This document shows positions 10,640-20,924 of a DNA stretch of 64,000 nt, in pieces. The notes beneath the pieces are model-generated. The model ran no database searches, had not been told where the DNA came from, and saw only the letters and a program-made list of their open reading frames with translations. The stretch lies in NCBI GenBank assembly GCA_023548195.1, contig JAJHZJ010000311.1, forward strand, positions 7,046,811 to 7,110,810, written 5' to 3'. The stretch comes from Bettongia penicillata ogilbyi (Eukaryota > Chordata > Mammalia > Diprotodontia > Potoroidae). The translations under genes and the position numbers were made by a program. Numbering within the stretch: the stretch's first letter is position 1; every line of letters begins with the position of its first letter.

Positions 10640-12221
10640 ATCTGTAATGTAGGAACAACATTAATAATTTAATAATATAACAATTATCTGCAATGAGGAT
10701 ACTCTAAAGACCTTTCCAGTAAGATCAGGGGCAAAGCAAGAATGTTCATTAACACTATTATTTTTCAATATAGTGTTAGAAGTGCTAGCTATTTCAATAG
10801 GCTAAGAAAAAGAAATGGGAAGAATAAGCATGGGCAAAGAGGAAACAGAATTACTGCTTTTTACAGATTACATAATGGTTACTTAGAGAACTCTAGAGAG
10901 TAAACTAAAAACATTCAAATAATTAACACTTCAGTAAAATTGCAGGACATAAAATAAACATATAAAAATCATCAGTATTTCTGTATGCTGCCAATAAAAT
11001 CTAGCAGGCAGAAATGGAGAAAATCTAATCAGAATAACAACAGACAGCACCAAAAATACTGGGGAATCTAACAGCCAAGACAAATTCAGGAATTATATGA
11101 ATACAAACAAAAATAAATCTAAATAAATGGAGAAATAGTAACCGCTCATAAGTAGGAGACAATGTAATAAAAATGATACTATCTAAATTAATTTACTTAT
11201 TTACAAAACTACCAATGAATCACTTTAGAGAAATAGAAAAAACCCCAATATATTTCATCCGGGGTAAAAAAGGTCAAGAATTTCAAGAGAATTAATTGAA
11301 AAAAATGGGAATGAGGACCTAGCTATAAAAGTCATAATCATCAAAACAATTTGGTACTAGGCAAGAAATACAGAGGTTGGTCAGGTGAAAAGATCAGACA
11401 CAATTTACAGAAGGAAAGAGCCTATAAACTAATGGGTGATAAACTCAATGATCTCAGCTACTGAGGTTAAGAACTCACTTTTTTTTTTGTAGGGAAAACT
11501 AGAAAAGTAGAGTGGTAGAAACTAAGGAGAGGTACACATCTTACACCATGTACCACAAAGAAGCTCCCAGTGGACACATGATTTATATGTGAAGGGTAAT
11601 ATCACAGACAAATTAGAGGAGTAGGGAAGAAAGTATCTGTAAGATCTATGGATAAGGAAAGAGTTCATGAGCAAAAAATGGGATGGAAAAGTTTCTAGAA
11701 GGTAAAATGGGCAATTTTGGATACATAAAATTAAAAAGTTTTCATACAAACAAAACCAATGTAGATGAAATTAGAAGCAAAACAGGAAATTGGAAAAAAA
11801 TCTTTGTAACAAGTTTCTTTGATAAAGGTCTCATTTCTAAGATGTAATGGGGAACTAATCTAAATTTATAAGAATAACAGTCATTCCTAATTGATAAAAG
11901 GACAAAGGATAGGCAGTTTTAACAGGAGGAAATTCAAGCTATCAACAGCCATATGAAAAATGCTCTAAATCACTAATAATCAGAAGAATAAACATTAAAA
12001 CAATTCTGAGGCATGACTTAACACTCATCAGATTGGTATAGTTGAGAAAAAAAAAAGGAAATTGACAAATAGTGGAGAGGATATGGGAAAATGGGTACAT
12101 TAATGTACTATTAGTACAAATCTAAACTTGTTTATCCATTCTGGAAAGCAATTTGGAACTACATGTACCCTTTGACCCGAAGATACTGTTGCTAGGTCTA
12201 TACCTCAAAGAGATCATTTAC
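10640..12221 (+). mobile_element. L1 LINE, ORF2 reverse transcriptase to C-terminus, left part
   Basis: A long colinear run of L1 ORF2: CAATATAGTGTTAGAAGTGC near 10768, TTTACAGATTACATAATGG near 10860 (the FADD-box region), AAATTGCAGGACATAAAATA near 10937, ATTTGGTACTAGGCAAGAAA near 11349, AAATTAAAAAGTTTTCATAC near 11729, TTTGATAAAGGTCTCATTTC near 11818, and ending at GGTCTATACCTCAAAGAGAT near 12196. It has many stops and indels and is interrupted by older-type elements at 12222. Confidence 0.85.
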
Positions 12222-12655
12222 CACCTGGATGCTCTTCTCAACTTTGTGACTATTTCCAGAAATTCATTTTCCTGCAAGGTCTCATCAACTCTGAAACTCA
12301 TACCTCCTCAGTAAATCCTGCCCCTGGGACCTCTCCCTCCCCGTGCAGAAGGTAGAAGATATTGATCAGAGGAAAGCTCCTCCCAGATTTTCCATTTAAA
12401 GGAAGGCAGCCATGTCATCAAGATTATATCAATTCTAAAATTCATACTTATTCAGTAATCCAGCCTGTGACTTCCCTTTTTCATAGGAGACCTCCTTCCA
12501 GATCCTCCACTTAAGGAGGGAGGCCCAAGGCAGACATCTCCTAATTTCTGTCCCACCCACAAGACTTCATCATACCCCCTTGAGGCAGTGGATACCTTTG
12601 CATCCTCAGAGCTTGGCACATAGTATGCACTTAACAAATGTTCAATGACTAATGG
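12222..12655 (+). mobile_element. L2-like 3' region with internal duplication
   Basis: It ends in an L2 tail (GAGCTTGGCACATAGTATGCACTTAACAAATGTTCAATGA near 12609-12648). Upstream, two diverged direct copies are visible at about 12283-12412 and 12425-12533. They share CAAYTCTRAAAYTCATAC, TCAGTAA, and a CTCCTYCCAGAT...TCCAYTTAA block. The segment lies inside an L1, between blocks that are adjacent in intact L1. Confidence 0.55.
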
Positions 12656-12659
12656 AAAA

Positions 12660-12910
12660 GGATCCAAATAGTGGTGCAGTCAACAGAATGTTAAGTTTGG
12701 AGGCAGGAAGACCTGAGTTCAAATACAGCCTCAGACCCTTTTAAGCTGGGTGATCTTGGGCACTTAACTTGGGCTTACCCTATTTGCCTGTAAAATGGGG
12801 ATAACAGTGCCTACCTCATAGGTTGTTGTTAGGAGAAAATGAGATAATATTTGTAAGGCACTGAGCATGGTGCCTTGCACACAGTAGGCACTGTATAACG
12901 TCTACTCCAT
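12660..12910 (+). mobile_element. MIR/THER-type CORE-SINE, near full length
   Basis: Plus-strand order: the head with GGAGGCAGGAAGACCTGAGT and TTCAAATAC, the CORE with GGGTGATCTTGGGCACTTAA, then CTGTAAAATGGGGATAACAG, TACCTCATAGGTTGTTG and the tail GGTGCCTTGCACACAGTAGG. It sits directly after the L2 tail inside the split L1. Confidence 0.8.
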
Positions 12911-12929
12911 TCCTCTTTCTCACCCAAGA

Positions 12930-13462
12930 GCAGAAAAACGTTTATAGTAGTTTCTTTTCATGGTGGCAAAGAAATGGTATCTGAGGGGATGCCTATCAAC
13001 TGGGGAATGACTGAACAAGGCATGGTATATGAATGTGATGGGATAATATTGTGCAGTAAGAAATGAAAAATTTAGAAAGACTTGACTGAAATTATACTAA
13101 CTGAAGTAAACAGAACCAGGAGAACAATCTATACAACAATAACATTATAACAAGCAATTTTGAAAGACTTAGGAACTCTGAACACACAAAGATCAAGCAC
13201 CACTTCAGTAAGAACACTGCTGTTCATGTCCCGAAAGAACGTACATACGTGTATGTATACTATGCATGTGCATGTACTATGTGTATATATGTACATATCC
13301 AAACAGTATATATTATGTATATGATGGCTAATGTGGGAGTCTGTTTTGCTTGACTACATGTATTTTTAATGGGTTGTTTTTCTTGCTTTCACAATGGGTG
13401 GAGGAAGTGGGAGGGAGAGAATTTAGAACTGAAAATAAAATTAAATTAAATGTTAAAAAAAA
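12930..13462 (+). mobile_element. L1 LINE, right part with 3' UTR
   Basis: The L1 resumes at ACGTTTATAGTAGTTTC, then GATGCCTATCAACTGGGGAA, AACAGAACCAGGAGAACAAT, GGCTAATGTGGGAGTCTGTT, and a 3' end with GTGGGAGGGAGAGAATTTAG and GAAAATAAAATTAAATT, followed by an A run that ends at 13462. A TA/TG-rich patch lies at 13238-13325. Confidence 0.8.
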
Positions 13463-14105
13463 GATATTATAGTGGACTGAACATTCAATATGAGCCAAAA
13501 ATGCTAATGCAATCTTGGCCTAAGATAAAGCTTTTAGGGGTAATGAGGCAATAATCCTGTTTGACTTTGCTTTGTTATACCACATCTGTAGTCTTCTGTA
13601 CTGTAGAGTACTGCTTTGGGCACTATAGTTAAGGAAAGATATTGAGAAGCTGAAAAACATCCAGGGGAGGGTAACTAGGATATGGAGATCAATGGAAGCC
13701 ATGGAGATGTTTAGCCTGAAGGAGGTAAGAGTAACAGGGGACATGATAGTTGCTTAATAACCGCCTTCAAGTATACAAGGGCTATCAACAGGAAGAGGAA
13801 TTCGATTTACTCAGTTTTGTCCCAGAGGTTATGAAAGGAGCAAAGTATACTTTGCAGAAAGGTAAATTTAAGTTTTATGTCTGGAAAAAATCCCCATAGT
13901 TATAGTTAACTGAAAGTGAAATAGGCTGCATTGGTAGGTAATGAGTTCGTCTTTTAACAGAGGTTTTCAAGAAAAGATGAGCTATATGACTTGCTAGATA
14001 TTCTATAGATGAGATTCTTTTGAGGTATTTCATATTTCAGAATGAATGACTACTGAGCTCTCTTATAATTCTGAAATTCTAAGATTTCATAATTCTGATA
14101 TAATT
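13463..14105 (+). mobile_element. L3/CR1-type LINE, right part, ORF2 C-terminus
   Basis: This continues the element interrupted at about 10154. Blocks are TAGTGGACTGAACATTCAAT, GCTAATGCAATCTTGGCC, ACCACATCTG, AGCCTGAAGGAGG...GGGGACATGATAG (the GLFSLxKRRLRGDMI region of CR1-clade proteins), TACACTTTGCAGAAAGG-like sequence, GGCTGCATTGGTAGGTAATG, and the tail AATTCTGAAATTCTAAGATT. Both halves together cover the distal reverse transcriptase to the 3' end. Confidence 0.65.
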
Positions 14106-14640
14106 ATATTAGACAAACTATTTTTATTACACATAGCATAGATCTTAGAATAAAAATTCAGGTCATCTACTCTATAAATCTTTAGTTAATAAAGGATTAA
14201 TATGGAGAATATCGCTTAATAAAATTTCCAAAGAACATTTTTCCTGGTAAGGAGGCACAAAACATTCACTCCAACCAACAATATCCTTTAGGTCTGAGGT
14301 CACATTTTGTTGGACCTTTTACATTTGAGGTATACAAAGTGATGCAATATTAATTACTAGTTTCTCTAGGCAGATATACAGTGCCTATCAAGTCTAAAAT
14401 AGAAAATGATGATCCTGCAACCATATAAGCAAATGTTCTCTAGCAGAAATCATATTAAAGAACAATGACATATTGATCAGAGATCACATTTGTGTGCAAC
14501 TATATGGATAGCAGGAGCAAAAGAAGGAAAATATAAGTTATAGATTCTGATTGTACAAAGACATTTGTATAGAGTGAATTTCAGGTGATATATACAAGCA
14601 GGATGACTTTGGCTATCAAAAATTAGTATCACCAAAGGTC
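14106..14640. other. Unassigned AT-rich stretch
   Basis: No repeat, exon-like interval or gene recognised. Confidence 0.4.
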
Positions 14641-14644
14641 TCTT

Positions 14645-14735
14645 CTTGGGAAGGAATTGTGCCTTATATATCTTTATATTTCTTTACATACCCTTTATAG
14701 TACTTTGTACATAGCAGGAAATAATAAATATTTGT
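14645..14735 (+). mobile_element. L2 tail fragment
   Basis: It contains GGAAGGAATTGTGCCTTATA and TAGTACTTTGTACATAGCAGGAAATAATAAATATTTG, a worn copy of the L2 3' end (cf. GTGCCTGGCACATAGTAGG followed by AATAAATG). Confidence 0.55.
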
Positions 14736-14879
14736 GGAATCTACTAAGTATTCACTGAATTCACATTATGAGCTCAGCACTTACAAAATGCAGAAAAAGT
14801 ATATGGTATGATTTATGCCCTCATAAGAGCATAATACAGTTAGGAATAAAGACTAGAACACAGGCTCACATGTTAAGTG

Positions 14880-15320
14880 TCTTCTTCAACTCCTCACTCT
14901 CTTCATCTCCATATCCAACTTGTGAAATCTTCTCATTTCTACCTGCATAACACCTCTCTTCTATGTTCCCTTCTCTCTTCTGACACTGCCACCCCGCTGG
15001 CATAGGTCCTTATCCCTTCATGTCTTCTCTACTTCATGTGAAAGATTTCTGTTTGGTCTCCTTGCCTCTAGTATCTTCCTATTCCATCCATCCTTCACTC
15101 AGCTGTCAAATTACTTTTCATAAAGCAAAGATGTGATCACATCATACTCTTTGTAATAAACTTGAGTGGCTCCCTATTACCACCAGAATAAAATATCCTC
15201 TCTTTGGCTTTTATAGTCTTTCAGAACCTGGCTTGCCCCTCCACTTTCAGTCATTTAATATTTTATTCCCTTCCATGTGCTCTGTGATCTAGCAGTGATG
15301 ACCTCCTTCATCTTCTTCCC
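14880..15320 (+). mobile_element. L2 LINE 3' region, plus strand
   Basis: Plus-strand L2: CACTCTCTTCATCTCCATAT, TTTGGTCTCCTTGCCTCTAG near 15052, CATCCTTCACTCAGCTGTCA near 15088, AAGATGTGATCACATCATAC near 15128, GAGTGGCTCCCTATTACCAC near 15163, and TCAGAACCTGGCTTGCCCCT near 15221. The final AATAAATG tail is missing. It stands tail-side toward a minus L2 piece at 15385. Confidence 0.75.
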
Positions 15321-15384
15321 ACAAGGGACTACACCTCCCAATTCTAGGACATATTTTAAAACACAATAAAATTAAACAAGAATG

Positions 15385-15800
15385 TAAGGATATATCATTA
15401 GATTTGTCAAATAGGAGATCATTGATAATTTTGAAGCAAGCAATTTCAGTAGATGATAAGGTCTGAATCTGGAGTACAGAGAGTTTTGAAGGGGGGGTGA
15501 TGAAAAGTAGAGGAAATGCATATAGATGTATTTTTCAAGGCATTTAGTGGGGAAGGTAAAGAGAGATGTTGAATGATTCCTAACATGGATGGTAGTGAGG
15601 GTTCTTTGAAGATGAAAAGTAGACACTGGTACGTTTGTTTGTAGAAATAGTTTGTTTGTTTGGAAGAAACCAGTAGACAGATAGAAACTGATGATGGACA
15701 CAGGGAGCATAATGATGGGGACAATCTGATAGAGACTGGAGGAGACCGAATCCAAGGTGAATATGATAGATGAGCCTTGGCAATACAGGTACATTTAAGA
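15385..15800 (-). mobile_element. L2 LINE reverse-transcriptase remnant, minus strand
   Basis: The minus strand holds a 140-residue open frame (15372-15794) whose C-terminal part, YSRFRPYHLLKLLASKLSMI, matches the L2 SGFRPHHSTETAL-type reverse-transcriptase segment. The preceding blocks also follow L2 in other frames. Overlapping frames in all three phases show frameshifts. This is a dead LINE, not a gene. Confidence 0.65.
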
Positions 15801-15949
15801 GTGGTTTGACCAACAGGGACCCAGGCATTTTAGCATATGAAATGTTCTTTGTCTGTTGTCAGTCTGGTGGTTAGCCTGTCTCTAGGAAAAAGTAATGGAG
15901 GATCTTCTTCTCTATTTCATAGTATGAGGCTGTTTTCTATCTATTTATT

Positions 15950-16530
15950 ATGTGGTGATGAAAAGCCTTTTAACTGGCTCCCAAGACAGGGCTATATGTG
16001 AGGACAAAAGCCTCTAACAGTTTTTTTTCTTCTTTTGTGGTTTTTGATTGGGGGCATAAAAATGCTGTTAGTCTTCTGATAGGGCAGCCCCTCCTCTACC
16101 TTGTCACTATGGTCTCCAACACATGGTGTTATGGTTTTACTGTCTCTGCTATATTCTTTCTTGATCTTAGCTGAAGGAGTATTGGAGAAAGAACAATCAT
16201 GTGACTTGAAAAGCTGGACCAGCCCCCAGAGGTCCAGTGGTGACCAACCTAAGTGACAGCCAAGAAGGGAATCAACCCAGCAACTGAGACACCATGTCCC
16301 ACAAGCAAAAGATTCATTCAGCCAATGGCCATGCCACATTAAGAATTTGATTTCATGGTAACAATGATTACAAGCAGCCACTGTAGAAACTTCCCCAAGG
16401 GCTGAGGTCACTTGCCCCTCAGGAGCCAGAAGAGCATATTCTGTATTTGAAGGATATCTCTGTACTTTTGTTCTTGCTATATTTTCTCAGTAAATATCTC
16501 TTTGTAAAGATAATATTCATTGCTTACTAA
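15950..16530 (+). mobile_element. Possible solo LTR, family unknown
   Basis: The block is GC-richer than its surroundings. It ends with TTTTCTCAGTAAATATCTCTTTGTAAAG (16482-16509), which resembles the R-U5 polyadenylation region of many mammalian LTRs. I cannot fix TG...CA ends or a target duplication. A 139-residue minus frame (15992-16411) crosses it, shows no family I recognise and is probably chance. Confidence 0.3.
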
Positions 16531-16769
16531 TAACATTAAAGAAATTAACAGAAACCTGTTAGGTTAAATGATACTGGGGAAATCAGCTGGACTGCTGATA
16601 GAAATTGGGAGGTGGCACACTGCAATGGGGCTCAGAGTACCAGCATTAAAAGAACCACACAGCCATTCAGGGAATGAAGGGAGGCGAGCAGTAGCTTTGC
16701 TGTTGGAGACCCAGTCTGCCATTCTGAGTGTGGATTCTCCCAACTCCATAGTCTTTATGAGTCCTATAT

Positions 16770-16897
16770 AAATATTTTCTTTCCCAAAGAGAACGTAAGT
16801 TTCTTGAAGGTAGGAACTGTTCCATTTATTTTTGTGCCCTCACCATCTAGATAAGTTCCTATCCCATAATAGGTGCTTAATAAATGTTTACTGTTAC
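16770..16897 (+). mobile_element. L2 3' tail
   Basis: It shows the standard L2 end: AACGTAAGTTTCTTGAAGGT, GGAACTGTTCCATTTATTTT, then CCTATCCCATAATAGGTGCT followed by TAATAAATGTTTACTG. Confidence 0.75.
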
Positions 16898-17034
16898 AAT
16901 GATTATTTTTAACTAAAATATTAAATTATAAATTCATGATTTTAATCTGGATCTCAAGATAAAAAACCTGATTGCTGATCATGGATCAGACATCTGATAA
17001 TGATGTTATTTTAACTGTAGGCAAAGTATGGAGA

Positions 17035-17250
17035 GACAACAGGGTCATGGGGAAAGAGTATTGAACTTGGGGTTTAAAGATATGGTTTATATGAACTGGG
17101 TTCAAGTTCTGCCTTTTACACATACTGGCTGTGTGACTAAGCACCTAATATCTCAGTGTCCAAGGTAACACTTTAAGACTACAAATTGTAGAGCATTTGC
17201 CAAATTGCATTTGTAGAGGGAGTTTTCTCCCTGGGTACAAGTGAAATAAA
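17035..17250 (+). mobile_element. tRNA-derived marsupial SINE
   Basis: The head GGAAAGAGTATTGAACTTGG and B-box-like GGGTTCAAGTTCTGCC are followed by TACTGGCTGTGTGACTAAGC, CTCAGTGTCCAAGGTAACAC, AGACTACAAATTGTAGAGCA and GCATTTGTAGAGGGAGTTTT. This is the order of a marsupial SINE whose right half contains the AACTCTCTAAGACTATAA-type segment. Confidence 0.75.
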
Positions 17251-17960
17251 AAGTCTAGACCAAAATAAATAATCAAATAAAGAAATAAATCTATGAACCT
17301 GTTTGCGGGGATGGTTCTCATACAAATTTTAAGTCTTATTATTTTAAGAGACATTTCTGCAATGCTTCCCTCCTCTGGGATCTTGCAGTACAAATACAAT
17401 TTAACCATATTATGTAACAGATAAAAATTTAAGAGAACCATAATAATCCCACATGATTACATATTTCAATGTACCTTTATGGTACCCATAGGAAAAGCTG
17501 GTTAATTCACAGTTTACAATTGTACAAACCAAATATTCTCATAAATTCTGGTAATGTTATTCTATTTCTTAGAAATCATTTAATATTAGAGAGCCAATGA
17601 GAAGTTTCAGATTAACATTGTACATTAATCTTACAAAACATATGAGGTATAATAATTTGAATGAAATTATATTTAGCAAAAATACACTGTGAATTAGCAT
17701 TTTTATGTTAATATGCTTATTTTCTTTAACAGAAATTCACAAAAACCCTAGCATTTGCAACTGTACTACCTATCTCAATAATTAGATTCTATTATACTTA
17801 TATGTTCTCTCTGAAATTTGATGGTATACTTGTCTTTAAAAAAGTAAAAAGAAAAAATTCATCTTATTTAAGTGATAAAGGTAATTTACAGTTATATAAC
17901 TGGTATAGTTTAGATAATATATTGTTCTGTAGAACACAGCATATAATTGTTTATTTCTCT
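17251..17960. other. Unassigned AT-rich stretch
   Basis: No repeat or gene recognised. A 98-residue minus frame at 17145-17441 overlaps the SINE and is not considered coding. Confidence 0.4.
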
Positions 17961-17964
17961 ATAT

Positions 17965-18130
17965 ACAGTTCAGTTTAGTGGAAAATCTTTGGATTAGGAA
18001 TCAGATTAGGAATCAAACTCTTTTTGAATTATAATATGAATAATATTGGGCAAGTTACAAACTTTCTGGAACTTAATATCTTCATCTAAAAAATGAACAT
18101 GTCAAATATCCCTTCTAGATTCTCTACATT
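17965..18130 (+). mobile_element. Diverged SINE (MIR-like)
   Basis: TTTAGTGGAAAATCTTTGGATT, ATATTGGGCAAGTTACAAAC, ATCTTCATCTAAAAAATGAAC and TCCCTTCTAGATTCTCTAC follow the usual order of head, CORE and tail, but with many substitutions. Confidence 0.5.
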
Positions 18131-20920
18131 GTGTATAATACTGTCTTCTTTTTTCTTTAACCCTCTTGTGGATTTTGTAATATAATTAGATTTTTCTATT
18201 CGGGGTATTTAATAAAACACATTAAAATTAGTTTCCAAAAAGATTTCTTGATAGTCACCTATTAATTATGCCAAATTATTATACAAAATATTATTTGTTT
18301 TTGATATTATGCCTACTACTATAACACTATTAATTATACCAAATACAGCGATTGCTTTTTAAAGAATCAGCAGTAAAGGAAGCTCCCTTCTTCAGGCCTC
18401 TGAGGCTGGCCAAGACTCTTCACGGCAAGGGAGTGCTAACCAGAAAGTAGTAACATCAGGTAGACTGGGGTTGGGGTGAAGAAGTGGGCTTACACTGAGA
18501 GAGGGGCCTTTCTCCTCAGAAGGAGCTTTTTACACTGAAGAAGTCCTAAGTCTGGGGAAAACAAAGAATGAAGAAATTTGGGATAGCTGGAGTTGCTTGG
18601 AATGGCAAGCTAAAGATGACGGGAAGTCTGAAAAACTGGTAACATTGCTATACTGTGACTGATAAGAGCAATTCAATAAAGGTCAGATTTTAGAATGAAA
18701 ATTATTTTCTAACACAAAAGAAATCCATGCTGCTTCTCTATCACTGCACCTTATATTTAATCTTTGTTGCAGCAGGATCCAGAAGGACTTCTGGCTTGGC
18801 GTAGTGGGGACAACTCAAAATTATGTAAGTTTCTGATAATGACTTCTGCTTTTTCATAGCAATTCAACATTCTAGCCTTACTCTCTTCCTCATCCGCCTT
18901 TTCCTGCTATGTACTCTAGACCCTCATGCTCTGATTCACGACCTCTAAAATTATCTGGTCTGTCTTCTCTGTATCCTTCAGAGGTGTTCTTTCTAGCCCT
19001 CTTGCCTTCTGCATACAGTTGTTTAAAAACAAGAGTCTTGATTGTAGAAAGAGTGGCAGAAGGCTACTTTTGACTTTTGGAGTGAATTTGTACATAATAT
19101 TTTATTCTCTGCAGATATTGGGGGGCCCTGAACAGAAAATATACCCAGCGAAATGGGATATGTTATAAGATGAGGAAAGGTGACTATAATTCTTATCAAC
19201 CAATACTGATACACAGGACAGAGAGAAAAATAGTTAACAAAAGGAAAAGGAAAAGAAAGAGAAAATGTCATGTTCAACATCAATTCTGAACAGTACAAGT
19301 TTCTACAAGAATCAACCTACTGTAGAGGGTGGTCAGTAAATAGGCACTCAGGGGTAGCTAACTGTTAGGAACATATGCTAAAAAATTAAAAACATATATT
19401 TGCTAGTTATTAGAACAAGGGATACCAAAAATAGGAAAGAGATTCATGTATAGTTAATTTGTCTAAATCAGAGGGTAGCACTGGGATGGCTACCAGGAGA
19501 AAAGAACTAGGTCAATAATTAGGGGAAACATCATAGATGAAGGAAGGCTACTTAGAAAGAGAAATTTGTACACAAAGTTTTAGTTAAGAAATCTGATAGA
19601 AATCAAAATATCACTGGGGGTAGTAGTGGGAAAGAGGAGGTCACAGTATAGGAAAAAAAGGGGAGGGATAGGTCACTATAGCTGCAATGGGAACTGTCTT
19701 TCCTATGGATCCTATTATCCTGTCCGTCCAGACTCAATACCAGTACCAGATTACCTTAGGAACTCAAGGCAGCCATACACAGAGACAATAAATAGCAATC
19801 AACAGGTGAGACCCGTGGTTCTTGTAGCACCTGTCATAAGGTTATAGGGCAGTCATTCCTTCCTTAATCTCTGATGATTAAGGGAATCTTGTTGGTAGTT
19901 TTGCTTCTGTGGCAATTACTATTATCAGCTATAGTCATATGAGTAGGATCTACTTCAATGGTTACCACTAGGGAATGGCTACTTGTGTTCAAATCTCAAA
20001 AGTGAAACTACAGAGACCCTTAAAAATATGACTTGCTACCATTTTCAACAGGATCTTGTGCCTATGGGATTATATCCAGTTCTAGCAGTTACCGAGGGTC
20101 TTTTCCTTTGCCCAAAGACAAAGAAAAGAGACTGATACATACTCAGGGTAATGTGCCCTCAAACCGAGATATCAAAGCACAGAACCTAAGTGTCACACAA
20201 ATAGAACTTATACAAATGAACAGAAACGAAAATAACTCAGATAAATATAGTTAACAGACATGACCAGGAGTCATACCCTGATACTTTAACAGCTGCCCAC
20301 TATACATCAACTACCTTGCAAAGAGTAGTTGCTGGCATTCTAGAGGGCATGGCCACTGCTTATCAGCAAAGGAGAAACTTCTTTTTTTCATTTTTTATAT
20401 CCAGGGTGGTAACTAGGGTAGGAGAGAGTTGGTGAACAAAGGTGACAAAAGTATTTGTCTAGGGATAACTGCCTCACTTGTTTGACTCTTGCAATTTCAC
20501 AGTTAAAACATTTTTCTTCTTGTATGTTTACTCCGTAGAAGTACTAGCTGTGTGTGATAGGAGCCTAATCAATGGCAGACTCACAGAGGAGGTGCATGCC
20601 TAATGACCCTGCCTGCACAATATCAGGATCAGAAACACTAATAGTTTAGAAAGCACCTCCTTACCTTTTGTTAGGTACATGGATTATGATGGATAAATAT
20701 ACTGTTTATGGAATTTTAATTGTTTTAGAATGACTTTTGTTAAACCTAATCTGTTTATTTTGCCACACTTAGGCTTAGTACAATCACCATTAAGAGACAG
20801 TTACATTTTTATATATTTTTGCTATTTTATCTAAAAGAGAAAAAATCCTAACCTTTCAAATATACTTGTTCCTCACTTCAATGAATGACAGTAATTCATA
20901 CCTATTTTTAAAATAATTTT
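18131..20920. other. Largely unassigned 2.8 kb stretch
   Basis: I recognise no repeat family with confidence. A GC-richer part (18380-18660), a splice-bordered interval (18773-18824) and two 73-residue plus-strand frames (19626-19847, 20033-20254) occur. The frames contain proline-containing text (SYYPVRPDSIPVPDY) that I cannot place. An old degraded retroelement or a processed transcript is possible. Confidence 0.3.
18773..18824 (+). other. Exon candidate, 52 bases
   Basis: The interval is bordered by an acceptor with a pyrimidine-rich run (TTTAATCTTTGTTGCAG, 18756-18772) and a consensus-like donor (GTAAGT at 18825-18830). Two frames are open, giving QDPEGLLAWRSGDNSKL or RIQKDFWLGVVGTTQNY. 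A second AG three bases further in (NAGNAG) would allow a shift by one codon. No partner exon is identified, so this could be coding, non-coding or chance. Confidence 0.2.
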
Positions 20921-20924
20921 TTAG

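Noticed and set aside
15372..15794. 140-residue minus-strand open frame with overlapping frames
   Set aside because: It contains the L2 reverse-transcriptase segment (YSRFRPYHLLKLLASKL) and is interrupted by frameshifts.
15992..16411. 139-residue minus-strand open frame
   Set aside because: No start context, domain or family. It lies in a probable LTR-like block with higher GC, where chance open frames are longer.
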